A stretch of DNA of 64,000 nucleotides. It comes from an uncultured Spirochaetia bacterium. GTDB taxonomy: Bacteria > Spirochaetota > Spirochaetia > CAKZLE01. Positions 26,013 through 35,039 of the stretch are shown here, piece after piece. The stretch spans positions 1 to 64,000 of the forward strand of contig CAKZLE010000023.1 of NCBI GenBank assembly GCA_937125225.1, in the 5' to 3' direction. The position numbers and the translations under genes are program-made. Every line of letters starts with the position of its first letter. Positions within the stretch are counted from its first letter, which is position 1. The notes below the pieces were generated by a model, which was given only the letters and a program-made list of their open reading frames with translations, ran no database searches and was not told where the DNA came from.

Positions 26013-26975
26013 GTGAGTATACTCATGAATCTATCTTTTACCAACAGGTTATGTGAAACTATGATACAGAAGACTAAAGGCATCATATGGACTCTCATCT
26101 GTGTAGCGCTCTGGGCCTTGATCCCAGTCGTCTCTAAGACGGGTCAATCATCCCTCGATAATCACCAGTTTCTCTTCTATTCGAGTCTCATCTCAGGTGT
26201 CACCCTTTTCACTATCAGTTGTGTAAGAGGCAAGCTATCACTGTTCATTCGTTTGAATCTAAAACAGCTCCTCTCTTATTTCGTACTGGGACTGCTCGGA
26301 ACCTATATCTACTATCTCTTTCTCTATTTCGGCTATGCAGAAGGAAATGGGATCGATGTACTGGTCATCCAGTATACCTGGCCTCTGTTCATCGTGATCC
26401 TTTCGATCATCTTCCTTGGAGAACAGGTGCACCTCCAGCAATTCATCTCGATCATCTGCGGTTTCGCAGGGATGTTGATCGTATTGACTAAGGGGAACTT
26501 CAGTGACCTATCCACTCTTTCAGACCCGGTTATGCTGCTTGTTGCTCTAGGAGCCATATCCTTTGCCCTATTCTCGGTATTGAGTAAGAAGGTAACAGGT
26601 GACCCGATGGTAATCACTACGATCTATTTCTTTGCAGCGACAATCGCCTCATTCATATCCATGTTCATCTTCTCAAACTTCTCATTACCGGGAACACAAG
26701 AGTTCCTACCGATCGCAGTGAATGGTATTCTCGTTAATGGACTATCATATGTATTCTGGATCTTTGCCTTGCGATCCACTTCAGCATCCTTTCTCGCACC
26801 ATTCATCTACCTCACACCGATCATATCCATGATATATCTCGTCCTGTTCTTCTCAGAACCCTTCGGTCTCGCATCTGCTATCGGGTTGATTCTGGTACTA
26901 GTCGGAGGATTGGTCAATACGGTTGGGTTGAGAAAATACCATAGATCAAGCCCTAAAGAAGATCCAGTACCATGA
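26013..26975 (+). CDS. EamA/DMT-family transporter
   Basis: A 320-residue protein with ten predicted helices in two EamA repeats (IIWTLICVALWALIPVVSK first; FFSEPFGLASAIGLILVLVGG last). Substrate unknown. The start is uncertain: the longest frame uses GTG, followed by ATG at codon 5 and ATG at codon 17 (26061, just before the first helix); none has a strong ribosome binding site. Not closely similar by eye to the other EamA protein at 22975-23886. Confidence 0.85.
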   Translation: MSILMNLSFTNRLCETMIQKTKGIIWTLICVALWALIPVVSKTGQSSLDNHQFLFYSSLISGVTLFTISCVRGKLSLFIRLNLKQLLSYFVLGLLGTYIYYLFLYFGYAEGNGIDVLVIQYTWPLFIVILSIIFLGEQVHLQQFISIICGFAGMLIVLTKGNFSDLSTLSDPVMLLVALGAISFALFSVLSKKVTGDPMVITTIYFFAATIASFISMFIFSNFSLPGTQEFLPIAVNGILVNGLSYVFWIFALRSTSASFLAPFIYLTPIISMIYLVLFFSEPFGLASAIGLILVLVGGLVNTVGLRKYHRSSPKEDPVP

Positions 26976-27006
26976 GATGCTTATATATTCTAGAAAATTG
27001 AACTGA

Positions 27007-27282
27007 CTAACGTTTACCGGTTACCTTGATGATATGATACCCGAATTGAGTTCGCACCAATCCACTGGTTCTACCCACCGCTAACTTTCTGCAGGCCTGT
27101 TCGAAGGCTGGGACCATCTTCCCTGGTCCGAACCATCCAAGGTCCCCACCTTTTGAACTGCTTGGACAGGTAGAGAAATCTCTTGCGAGAACTTCGAATC
27201 TTGCACCGCTCTTTATCTTTGTGAGCAGACGTGTTGCCAGGGACTTATCCTTGACCAATATATGACTTGCTTTCCATTCCAT
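27007..27282 (-). CDS. Parvulin-type peptidyl-prolyl isomerase
   Basis: A 91-residue stand-alone rotamase domain with the family pattern from end to end: ASHILVKD at residue 5, FEVLARDFSTCPSSSKGGDLGWF near 29-50, MVPAFEQA near 56 and TQFGYHIIKV at the C-terminus. Length matches single-domain PpiC. No signal peptide, so cytoplasmic. It catalyses cis-trans isomerisation of proline peptide bonds. Monocistronic; ribosome binding site weak. Confidence 0.93.
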   Translation of the reverse strand: MEWKASHILVKDKSLATRLLTKIKSGARFEVLARDFSTCPSSSKGGDLGWFGPGKMVPAFEQACRKLAVGRTSGLVRTQFGYHIIKVTGKR

Positions 27283-27323
27283 AGGCAGAATCTAACAAAT
27301 AAGAGTACTCTTGTCACTAGTTA

Positions 27324-27352
27324 TTGACCGACTGTGATGAAAACCATAATAT
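27324..27352 (+). promoter_or_regulatory. Promoter of galM, predicts a leaderless mRNA
   Basis: TTGACC (27324-27329), a 17-nt spacer and TAATAT (27347-27352). The ATG of galM begins only 7 nt after the -10 box, so transcription would start at or next to the start codon. Confidence 0.6.
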
Positions 27353-27359
27353 ACTCAGT

Positions 27360-28382
27360 ATGAAAATAGCAAGAGAACCATACGGAACGACAAAAACGGG
27401 TAAAGCCGTCGATATCATCACCATAGAGAACTCCAATGGGTATTCACTGCAAGTGATCACCTACGGTGCATATCTCGTATCTTTCAAGGCCCCTGATAAA
27501 AATGGGAGGGTTGAAGAACTCACAAGAGGTTATGATAATCTCGAGGCATATATGGATCAGCCTGATTACCATGGTGCGACCGTTGGACGGTATGCCAACA
27601 GGATCAGACAGAGCAAATTTTCCATCGATGGAGAGGATTATCAACTTGAACCTACCAATGATCAATTCCAGCTACATGGAGGACCTCAAGGGTTCAACAC
27701 GAAGATCTGGGAGGCCTTCCCCATTCGTTATGACAAGAGAGCGTCAGTAAAACTGACTATGACAAGTCCAGATGGTGATCAGGGATATCCTGGGACTCTA
27801 GATGTAGCCTTGACGATCACACTGACTGAAGAGAATGAACTGTTCTTCCTCTATGAGGCAGCTTCGGATAAGAAGACCTATGTGAGTCTCACCAATCACA
27901 CCTACTGGAACTTGGGGGGAAGACCTGGTGAGAAGAAGATCTATGAACAACTCCTCCAGATCAATTCTGAGAAGACGGTTGCCGTAGATAAGGATCAAGT
28001 ACCCACAGGTGAGTTCGCACCGGTTGCAGGAACGGTCTTCGACTTCTCGAAACCTAAAAAGATCGGTGAGGGTATCACCTCGATCGATGCAGATCCTGTA
28101 GGGTATGATCATAATTTTGTCATGTCATCAAAGAAAGGAGTTCAGGAAGCTGCATCTCTTTGGGATCCTGAATCGGGAAGATTCATGAAAGTCCTCACTG
28201 ATGCTCCGGGACTACAATTCTACTCTGATAACCATGATCAGGAGAACCCTCATACTTCACTTTGCCTGGAGGCAGGAGAGCTTCCTGATGCGATGAATCA
28301 TAAGAATTTCTACTCCCCATTGCTTGAACCCGGACAGCTCTACCGACAGGTGACTATCCACAGCTTCTCCATTGAGGGTTAG
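27360..28382 (+). CDS. galM: Aldose 1-epimerase
   Basis: A 340-residue galactose mutarotase that interconverts alpha and beta anomers of aldoses. Key segments: the substrate-binding Arg in GRYANRIR near residue 76, LHGG near 101, the catalytic His in SLTNHTYWNL near 176, and the catalytic Glu in LCLEAGELPDA near 303. The start is set at ATG 27360; a TTG at 27324 is in frame but coincides with the predicted -35 box. No Shine-Dalgarno sequence is visible before the ATG. Stands alone. Confidence 0.93.
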   Translation: MKIAREPYGTTKTGKAVDIITIENSNGYSLQVITYGAYLVSFKAPDKNGRVEELTRGYDNLEAYMDQPDYHGATVGRYANRIRQSKFSIDGEDYQLEPTNDQFQLHGGPQGFNTKIWEAFPIRYDKRASVKLTMTSPDGDQGYPGTLDVALTITLTEENELFFLYEAASDKKTYVSLTNHTYWNLGGRPGEKKIYEQLLQINSEKTVAVDKDQVPTGEFAPVAGTVFDFSKPKKIGEGITSIDADPVGYDHNFVMSSKKGVQEAASLWDPESGRFMKVLTDAPGLQFYSDNHDQENPHTSLCLEAGELPDAMNHKNFYSPLLEPGQLYRQVTIHSFSIEG

Positions 28383-28395
28383 TGACTAATACCTT

Positions 28396-28443
28396 GAACA
28401 GACCCTCTACCATAGTTTAATACCAAAGATAGGGGGCCTGTTC
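28396..28443. terminator. Imperfect hairpin between convergent galM and CYTH genes
   Basis: GAACAG at 28396 pairs with CTGTTC at 28438, extended inward through CCC/GGG with mismatches. No T-run, so only a weak terminator candidate. Confidence 0.35.
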
Positions 28444-28461
28444 ACCGTGCAAAGTCGCTTT

Positions 28462-28995
28462 TCACTCCTCCAATAACATCTCCATGTAATAACGCGACTC
28501 ATGTGCTTCAGATGGGATTTGTAATCTCTCCAACAGCTCGAAGATAAGCCTTTTAGCCTCTTCTACGAGAACAGCATCAACGCTCTCGACAAGGACCTCG
28601 ACCTCTATGAACCAACCTAGGGGAGAGACCTCCCAGAGTCCGACCGAAAGGACACCCAATCGATACAGATATCCATGCTTGGCTTTCTTCACATAGATCT
28701 CGTTCCCAAGAGAGAACGCATACTCTATGAAGGCATCTGGATCAGAGACCTCGTATTCGATCTCGTCATTGACCTCCATCGCACCTTCAAGTCTACGAGT
28801 CTTCCTCGTGACTATACCTTTCCCTTCCGAAAGACGTAGTCTGAAAAGCGTATCGTCTACCAAGACGCCTGGTCGATAGAAGTAGGTATCACTCATATCG
28901 ATAGCTATCCCTGACGAGATCCCATCTAGATGTTCGATCTTAGATCGTAGTTGTAGAGGATCTTCTACATGAGCCTTCAGTTCTACCTCTATCAT
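28462..28995 (-). CDS. CYTH-domain protein (class IV adenylate cyclase-like)
   Basis: A 177-residue CYTH/triphosphate-tunnel protein. The N-terminus has the metal-binding ExExK motif (IEVELKA, residues 2-8), followed by alternating charged strands with conserved Arg and Lys (LFRLRLSEGKG, VTRKTRR) and a Glu-rich strand (FIEVEVLVES). Relatives include CyaB adenylate cyclase, thiamine triphosphatase and tripolyphosphatase; which applies here cannot be told. Its ATG overlaps the stop codon of the upstream membrane gene by 1 bp (TGATG). Confidence 0.85.
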   Translation of the reverse strand: MIEVELKAHVEDPLQLRSKIEHLDGISSGIAIDMSDTYFYRPGVLVDDTLFRLRLSEGKGIVTRKTRRLEGAMEVNDEIEYEVSDPDAFIEYAFSLGNEIYVKKAKHGYLYRLGVLSVGLWEVSPLGWFIEVEVLVESVDAVLVEEAKRLIFELLERLQIPSEAHESRYYMEMLLEE

Positions 28996-29768
28996 CAGTC
29001 TTTCCAGGGGAAGATCATTCCCTTAAGAGTACGGTGTCCTACCTTATCTCTCTCATCAAACAGTAACCCGCCCCAAGGGAGGTGTTTTCTATCAGCTTCA
29101 GGATTCTCTTCTAGGTAATCATACTTGAACATGAGAAGCTTAAGAGCTATCTCATGAGACAAGAGGATACCTGCCCCACTTGGGACAAGAAGAGCAGTGA
29201 AGATCGAGATGACGAACAGGATGATCGTATAGAGAAACAGGAATATTGAGAAGCCGGTATTATCAAGGAAGATCAGATAGGACTTCTTCATCGCCTTCAG
29301 GGGGCGATCACCTAGTTGTGCACTGATAGGGAGGAAATATATCATGCTGATCATCGTGACGATGACGATCCAGAAGAGGATCGCCACGATGGCTATCCCA
29401 AGCACTGAATCAAGACCCATATAGAAAGGCATCACTAGAACGAACATCATGAGGACCACCGCATTCACCGCAGCCAATAACAGGGCAGATCTCCAAGAAG
29501 ACTTGATTCCCTGCCAGAACTCTGCAAAGCCTGGTCTCTGGTAGAAGGCATGCTCTTTCGTAAAATAGGAGGCCCCTCCAAAAGCTAGATGTAATGCAGC
29601 GAACCAAGCTAAGAGAAGAATCCCCCCTAATAATACGTTCACTCCCAAAAGTGAGAAGGCACCATATCCTGCAGCAAGTAATGCAACGAAGAGGAGATTG
29701 ACGAGAACTAGAGAGATGAGATTATCCCATCCATCAAAAAATGCCTTTTTGATAAAAAACCCTAACAT
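28995..29768 (-). CDS. Multipass membrane protein, function unknown
   Basis: A 257-residue protein with about six transmembrane helices and a hydrophilic C-terminal tail (YLEENPEADRKHLPWGGLLFDERD). The layout resembles DUF624-like membrane proteins but I cannot assign it. AAGGA lies before the ATG. It overlaps the CYTH gene by 1 bp, so the two are expressed together; this pairing may be the best clue to function. Confidence 0.75.
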   Translation of the reverse strand: MLGFFIKKAFFDGWDNLISLVLVNLLFVALLAAGYGAFSLLGVNVLLGGILLLAWFAALHLAFGGASYFTKEHAFYQRPGFAEFWQGIKSSWRSALLLAAVNAVVLMMFVLVMPFYMGLDSVLGIAIVAILFWIVIVTMISMIYFLPISAQLGDRPLKAMKKSYLIFLDNTGFSIFLFLYTIILFVISIFTALLVPSGAGILLSHEIALKLLMFKYDYLEENPEADRKHLPWGGLLFDERDKVGHRTLKGMIFPWKD

Positions 29769-29832
29769 ATCTTATTTCCTTTTTTCAAACTATAGTAAAT
29801 CTAACTAAAAAACCAGAAAAATACCAGCATTA

Positions 29833-30507
29833 TTATCGATCGAGATGCATCCCGAAAACAAGGACAGAGGCCTCTTCATGCCCCACCCATCGTGCATCGA
29901 ACGATTGTTCACTCAATACTTTGAATCCCCTCTTCTTGTAGAAGGGGACCGCTTTACTGTTGATCGAGGTGGTGATGAGATGGATCCCTCGTGCATCTGC
30001 TACGCTCATTGTTTCTATGAACCTGTCCATTAGAGCATGACCTATCCCAAGCCTCTGATATCCAGGTAACACATTTATGTGAAGATGAGCAGGATACTCT
30101 TCGATCATTGCTGGCAATTGCTCTTGGTAGCTCAAGATCTCATCATGAAGAGTACCACTTAACCAATCTTTAGCTTTCTGATCATAGAGGATTCCATATT
30201 TCTGTAGTTTGAGAACCCTCTTATTGATCTTTGGGATGATAGAAGCCTGGAATCGCCTTCTCTGAATTCTTGTATCTGAAGTACCGATAAGATAACCAGC
30301 GACCTCTCCATCTACCACTGCGACAAAACAGTTCTCAGGTTCATAGGTGATATAATACCAGGAGTAGAGGTAGCTGAACAGCAACTTATCAGGGACAATA
30401 TGTCTTCCGGTAAGATCTTCACCGAATAACCCAGTCTTCCATGTGATCGAGATGACCTTCCCTCGCTCTTGGGCCTTCATTCTCCTAATAACTACTTCAC
30501 GTGACAT
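29833..30507 (-). CDS. GNAT-family N-acetyltransferase
   Basis: A 224-residue acetyltransferase. The acetyl-CoA pyrophosphate loop is in VLPGYQRLGIGHALMDRF (near residue 155), preceded by the beta-4 strand LHINV, and followed by NSKAVPFYKKRGFK, the usual C-terminal motif. Acceptor unknown. The ATG at 30507 is chosen because AAGGAG lies 8 nt upstream; the longer frame would place that site inside its own first codons. It follows the MFS gene by 15 bp and is probably in the same operon. Confidence 0.88.
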   Translation of the reverse strand: MSREVVIRRMKAQERGKVISITWKTGLFGEDLTGRHIVPDKLLFSYLYSWYYITYEPENCFVAVVDGEVAGYLIGTSDTRIQRRRFQASIIPKINKRVLKLQKYGILYDQKAKDWLSGTLHDEILSYQEQLPAMIEEYPAHLHINVLPGYQRLGIGHALMDRFIETMSVADARGIHLITTSINSKAVPFYKKRGFKVLSEQSFDARWVGHEEASVLVFGMHLDR

Positions 30508-30522
30508 AAAATACTCCTTCAA

Positions 30523-31761
30523 TCATATTTTAATCCTTACCACTGATAAAAGCAGTAGTGCTGATAGCCCAAAGACCAAGAGAGAGAATCCTATCCCTCT
30601 CCCATCAGTCAATATACCGAAGACTGGGGCAAGGACTCCAGTTATAAGCGTCCTCACCTGAGACTCCCCTGACAAACCGGTGGCCATGGAAGAGTTCTCT
30701 ATCCTATCACTAAGATAATCGACGGTAAGGGGCTTCCTCAGGTTCTCGATCATATAGAGACAGATAAACAAAAGGACCACAGCTCCATAATGTCCAAGTA
30801 TCAAAAGAATCCCAGAGGTTACCATACATATCGCTCCTGAAAAATAGAGGATATTCAAAGATCTTGGTAATCCATCAAGGCGCCTTTTGAACACACCAGC
30901 ACTCCTTGAGGCGAATGAGGAGAGTCCAAAGAGGAGAAAATATACAAGACCGATGATCATCGAGGATCTCTCATGTTCATTGAAGAATAACAGAATCGGT
31001 AATGCAACAGCGAATTGATAAAGAATCGGTTGCAGATAGTCTTTACTCGTTTTGAACATCGACTCAAAAAGTCCAAAATTCAAAACACTCCTTCTCATAG
31101 TCGGATCGGTGATGATCGTCCCAAGGGTCTTCATACTGTTTTTAAAAAGAGGTTCTCTATTCTTCTCAACAGTAGAGGTATCAGTGAAATCAAGCTCCTT
31201 GGGGTAGGATATCATAAGGAGAAGCCCTACAACATAGGGGATGATCGTGAAGAGGAATACCATTCGGTACCCTCCAAAGAAGAGAACGATCACTACAGCG
31301 ATCAAAGAGGATACCGCTGACCCTCGTTGAGACCAGCTTCTTGTATGTCCATAATAATCTGCTTTTAGATGGAGTAGATCATGAATCCTAAGATGTTCTA
31401 GGATCATAGCCTTATGAGTACCCGTCCTGAACGCCTCCCCTATCGAGAAGAAGAGCATTGCAATTGTGAACAACCAGTATTGTGAGGATAGGAATAGCAT
31501 CAGGAAGGCTATGATATAACCGGTAAAACAGATGACCATACTCTTTCTACGTCCGATAGTATCAGCAAAGAGCCCGGAGGGGATCTCCAGAAGATGAGTA
31601 GAGAATTCTCTTATCGAGAACAGGATTCCGATGAGGGTAAAACTGATCCCTGTCTCTCTGAAGAAGAGAAGTAAGTAGGGATCGAAGAATCGAAGATTCT
31701 TCAGGAATCCGTACATAGAGAATTTCCAATACTGTTTATCACGTATAAAAGTTGCTTTCAT
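30523..31761 (-). CDS. Major facilitator superfamily transporter
   Basis: A 412-residue transporter with twelve predicted helices. The loop between helices 2 and 3 carries the MFS motif GLFADTIGRRKSM near residue 60. The N-terminus (YGFLKNLRFFDPYLLLFFRETG) resembles MFS proteins often annotated as drug or unknown efflux carriers. AGGG precedes the ATG. Upstream of the GNAT gene. Confidence 0.87.
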   Translation of the reverse strand: MKATFIRDKQYWKFSMYGFLKNLRFFDPYLLLFFRETGISFTLIGILFSIREFSTHLLEIPSGLFADTIGRRKSMVICFTGYIIAFLMLFLSSQYWLFTIAMLFFSIGEAFRTGTHKAMILEHLRIHDLLHLKADYYGHTRSWSQRGSAVSSLIAVVIVLFFGGYRMVFLFTIIPYVVGLLLMISYPKELDFTDTSTVEKNREPLFKNSMKTLGTIITDPTMRRSVLNFGLFESMFKTSKDYLQPILYQFAVALPILLFFNEHERSSMIIGLVYFLLFGLSSFASRSAGVFKRRLDGLPRSLNILYFSGAICMVTSGILLILGHYGAVVLLFICLYMIENLRKPLTVDYLSDRIENSSMATGLSGESQVRTLITGVLAPVFGILTDGRGIGFSLLVFGLSALLLLSVVRIKI

Positions 31762-31830
31762 TGCAACCCTGATAATAGCCTATTTTTAGGAGTTTGAGGA
31801 ATTATTCTTATGATTTGGACATAAAAAAAG

Positions 31831-31903
31831 TAGTGGAGAAGGGACTTGAACCCCTGACCGAACGGATATGAGCCGTTTGCTCTACCAACTGAGCTACTCC
31901 ACC
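31831..31903 (-). tRNA. tRNA with anticodon CAT (Met or Ile2)
   Basis: 73 nt cloverleaf: acceptor GGTGGAG/CTCCACT, D-arm GCTC...GAGC, anticodon stem AACGG/CCGTT with loop CTCATAT (anticodon CAT), T-arm AGGGG-TTCAAGT-CCCTT, discriminator A. It lacks the GGG/CCC anticodon stem of initiator tRNA. Elongator Met and lysidine-modified Ile2 cannot be separated by anticodon. A T-run follows on the minus strand. Confidence 0.92.
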
Positions 31904-31967
31904 ACGATTTATAAAAAAGTGTTTGTTCTGAATCACATGATTTGACTCTTGCTATCAGACCTTCCGT

Positions 31968-31996
31968 ACTATAGCAATGAAGCGTAAACGTGTCAA
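31968..31996 (-). promoter_or_regulatory. Promoter of the CAT-anticodon tRNA
   Basis: On the minus strand TTGACA (31996-31991), 17-nt spacer, TATAGT (31973-31968). Transcription would start near 31961, giving a 5' leader of about 58 nt before the tRNA. Confidence 0.82.
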
Positions 31997-32005
31997 TAAT
32001 CCTAG

Positions 32006-32467
32006 TCAAGAAATATTTATTTCTATATGAGCGATCTTCCAACCATTCTCTGCTTCGATGAGAAAGACCATCCCAGTCATACTTTCTGATTCACTGAATT
32101 CATCCAAGAATAGTCTGAAAGGGATCCTCATTCCCTCCGTATTTACAGCTATCCCGAGACGAAGGTCCTTTGCTGGTAGTAATGAAAAGAGTTCTTGTCC
32201 ATAGAGAACCTTGACCATAAGACGTGTATCTTCGTGAAGATAGAGAGAACGCTCCTCTTCTGTGAAATCTTTGAGAAAAAAATCTTCCAATAATTGCCCG
32301 ATCTCTTCAGAGGGATCCTGCTGTTGGGGAATCCTCCCGATCTCAGTATCATAAGCAAAGATTTCTTCAGTCTTCTTCATCGATAGCAGACTTAGCTGTG
32401 TATCACTCAAAGCAAAGAGTTCACTACAGATGAATAGAGTCAGGATCAATATCAGTGGTCGCTTCAC
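32006..32467 (-). CDS. Small secreted protein, function unknown
   Basis: A 153-residue exported protein: signal peptide RPLILILTLFICSELFA then a helical, acidic body (SEEIGQLLEDFFLKDFTEEE) and a C-terminal region with beta character (MTGMVFLIEAENGWKIAHIEI). No family recognised. The start is taken as GTG at 32467 because GGAGG lies 10 nt upstream and the signal peptide begins there; the open frame runs 34 codons further without support. Divergent from the HD-domain gene. Confidence 0.6.
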   Translation of the reverse strand: MKRPLILILTLFICSELFALSDTQLSLLSMKKTEEIFAYDTEIGRIPQQQDPSEEIGQLLEDFFLKDFTEEERSLYLHEDTRLMVKVLYGQELFSLLPAKDLRLGIAVNTEGMRIPFRLFLDEFSESESMTGMVFLIEAENGWKIAHIEINIS

Positions 32468-32629
32468 TTGATGATAGCCTCCGCTTTTCGAGTTTAGTAT
32501 GATTATACTATACCTTGTAGCAGAGAAAATGCCTATAATCGTCACTAAGATTTTATCCCTGAAAATCACCGAAAAGATTCCTGATACTCATACTAGACAC
32601 TGCTAGTACCTTAGGCTACTATCAAGGGT

Positions 32630-33910
32630 ATGACTGCAGAAACACATCAGAAATACCAATATCTAACTACCTCCTGTACTGAACCGGTTAGAGATCCCGT
32701 ATGGGGGACCGTTCTTTTTCCTCCGGCCTTCATGAGACTCTTCGATCTCCCCGATGTACAGAAACTTTCCCGAATAAGACAGTTAGGTCCGACCTACCTC
32801 GTCTATCCAGGTGCTGTGCATACAAGACTCAACCATAGTATTGGAGTCTTTGAGATATCGAAGAGGATGATGCTAGTACTGCTTCAGCAAAGAGATTCTG
32901 ATGATCTATCCTTCTCTATTGAAGGCATTAGAGCTTTCCTTACGGCAGCTCTACTCCACGATATTGGGCACTTTCCCTATACTCATTCCCTGAAGGACCT
33001 CCCATTGGCAAGCCATGAGGCGTTAGCCGCAGATATGATCCTGAACTCCAGAGATCTTCAGTCAGTGATACAAGAGGTTATAGGGGCAGCTCCATTGGAT
33101 GTTGCTGCAATCATAGATGATTCAATAGTACACCCGTCAAAAGAGATTGGTATCTATCGCTCTCTTCTATCAGGAACTCTAGATCCCGATAAACTCGACT
33201 ATCTTAATCGTGATGCATTCTTTTGCGGAGTCCCCTACGGGTTACAGGATGTAGATTTCATCCTTACGAAGATACGACTCACGAACGAGGGAAGACTCGG
33301 AGTGCTACAGCAAGGAATAGGTTCTATAGAACACCTTCTCTTCTCAAAATATCTGATGTATCGGAACATCTATTGGAATAAGTCGGTACGCTCTGCTACA
33401 GCAATGATAAGAAAAGCCCTGTGTCTAGCGCTAGAAGAATCGGTGATAGAACCAAAAGACCTCTATGGTCTTGATGATGCAGGATTCATCGCATTACTCA
33501 GATCGAAGTCCTACGAGCCATTCAAAGTCATTGATATGGTTAATGACAATAAACTCTTCTCCCCCGCTCTCACTATCACAGCTGATCAGGTCAGCGGGTC
33601 TATTGCCCATTTGAGAGATCATGATTCTCGTTTTGAACGTGAAGAGGTCTTACGAAGAAGGATAGAAAAGAGAACAGGTAAGAACCTATCTCCTTGGCAG
33701 GTCATCATCGATATTCCAGAACCGATTTCCTTGGAGACAGAAGTTCAAGTGATCTCACCAGACGGAATCCCACAACCATTCTTAGAATCTGGTCCAGTCT
33801 TCACCAAGTCGGTCATCGAACGATTTACTAAAAGCCTGACAAATATTAGAATATTTATTCCCGAAGATATTTCTATCGATCAGGCCGATATCTGCGACCT
33901 CTTCGATTAG
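32630..33910 (+). CDS. HD-domain phosphohydrolase
   Basis: A 426-residue member of the dNTP triphosphohydrolase-like HD family. The metal centre is read as His in HTRLNHSIGVFEI (near residue 65), HD in LLHDIGHFPYTHS (near 103) and a later Asp in SGTLDPDKLDYLNRDAF (near 190). SAMHD1-like and Dgt-like relatives hydrolyse dNTPs, others cyclic or oligo-nucleotides. It precedes ttcA by 14 bp, probably in one operon. Confidence 0.87.
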   Translation: MTAETHQKYQYLTTSCTEPVRDPVWGTVLFPPAFMRLFDLPDVQKLSRIRQLGPTYLVYPGAVHTRLNHSIGVFEISKRMMLVLLQQRDSDDLSFSIEGIRAFLTAALLHDIGHFPYTHSLKDLPLASHEALAADMILNSRDLQSVIQEVIGAAPLDVAAIIDDSIVHPSKEIGIYRSLLSGTLDPDKLDYLNRDAFFCGVPYGLQDVDFILTKIRLTNEGRLGVLQQGIGSIEHLLFSKYLMYRNIYWNKSVRSATAMIRKALCLALEESVIEPKDLYGLDDAGFIALLRSKSYEPFKVIDMVNDNKLFSPALTITADQVSGSIAHLRDHDSRFEREEVLRRRIEKRTGKNLSPWQVIIDIPEPISLETEVQVISPDGIPQPFLESGPVFTKSVIERFTKSLTNIRIFIPEDISIDQADICDLFD

Positions 33911-33924
33911 CATAAGGATGTTAC

Positions 33925-34734
33925 ATGGACAAACTGCCCTATTCAAAACTCATTGAAGGAGATATTCCTCCATGGGTTCATAGATTCATCAAGAAGACTG
34001 GTAAGGGAATCAATGACTTCTCGATGATAGCTGACGGAGATACGGTCCTTCTTGGAATCTCAGGAGGAAAGGACTCGTTAGCTTTAGCTCTTGCTTTATC
34101 TTTAAGACGAAAATGGCTACCCATCGATTATACATTAGAGGCTCTCCACATCAACTGGAGAGAATATCCTGTATCTGAACAAAAGGTCGCAGAACTGCAA
34201 CAGTTCTTTGATGCTTTGAACATATCCTTCACTTCTGTGGATTCTCATATGTTCCATGAATCCTACCATAAGGATTTCAACTGTTATCATTGTTCCCGTA
34301 ATAGAAGGCGCATACTCTTTGAAGAGGCTTCTAGGAGAGGATCTAGGATTGTAGCGCTAGGTCACCATCTTGATGACCTTGTAGAGACAAGTCTGATCAA
34401 TCTCTGTTTTAGAGGGGACTTCTCGACGATGCTCCCTGTTCAGGAGTTCTTCGATGGAAAACTCTATGTGGTCAGACCTATGATTCAGGTACGGGAACAT
34501 GTGATGAGAAGACTAGAAGAGGCCTATGACCTTCCTGTGGTAAAACCAGTATGTCCCTATGATCAATCTAACATCCGTTCCAAGATCAAACCAATCATAA
34601 AGGATCTATCTCAGATAGACAGACTCACAAGAGAGCATATCTACAAAGCCCATAAGCTCAGTTGCCGAATTCCTCGAGAGGAAGCTCAACAGCAACCAGT
34701 AAACAGAGAATCAGATTCTCATGAACAGGAATGA
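33925..34734 (+). CDS. ttcA: tRNA 2-thiocytidine biosynthesis protein TtcA
   Basis: A 269-residue PP-loop ATPase that installs 2-thiocytidine at position 32 of tRNAs. The PP-loop SGGKDS is near residue 47; the CxxC pair is in NCYHCSRNRR near 120 and a third cysteine in VVKPVCPYDQ near 208, matching the Fe-S cluster ligands of TtcA. GHHLDD is near 146. AAGGATG precedes the ATG. Confidence 0.9.
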   Translation: MDKLPYSKLIEGDIPPWVHRFIKKTGKGINDFSMIADGDTVLLGISGGKDSLALALALSLRRKWLPIDYTLEALHINWREYPVSEQKVAELQQFFDALNISFTSVDSHMFHESYHKDFNCYHCSRNRRRILFEEASRRGSRIVALGHHLDDLVETSLINLCFRGDFSTMLPVQEFFDGKLYVVRPMIQVREHVMRRLEEAYDLPVVKPVCPYDQSNIRSKIKPIIKDLSQIDRLTREHIYKAHKLSCRIPREEAQQQPVNRESDSHEQE

Positions 34735-35039
34735 TCTTCTGCAGTAATCTACTCGAATGCATCGGATCATTCGTGACTCATGACACTCCTAATCGAGATA
34801 ATTGCAGTGATTTGAGAAGGTCTACCTCTGCAGCGGAGACCGTAAACTAGTTCTGTTGCTAATGTTTCACTGAATTAACCACCTATATCTTATCTTTTTC
34901 GAGGTAATACCATCTAATTGTGTTATTACTTGTAACATACTGACTATCATGTCTGTTATTATATATGAGAGAGATATTTCTATAAAAGGGATTTTTTTAT
35001 ACCATGAGTTATTGTATATTAGAGACAGGGAGAAAAAAT
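34735..35039. other. Intergenic, probable promoter of the barrel gene
   Basis: About 300 A+T-rich bp between ttcA and the barrel gene. TATTAT/TATATA hexamers near 34958-34966 could be a -10, but no -35 with normal spacing is present. No RNA gene or repeat seen. Confidence 0.4.
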
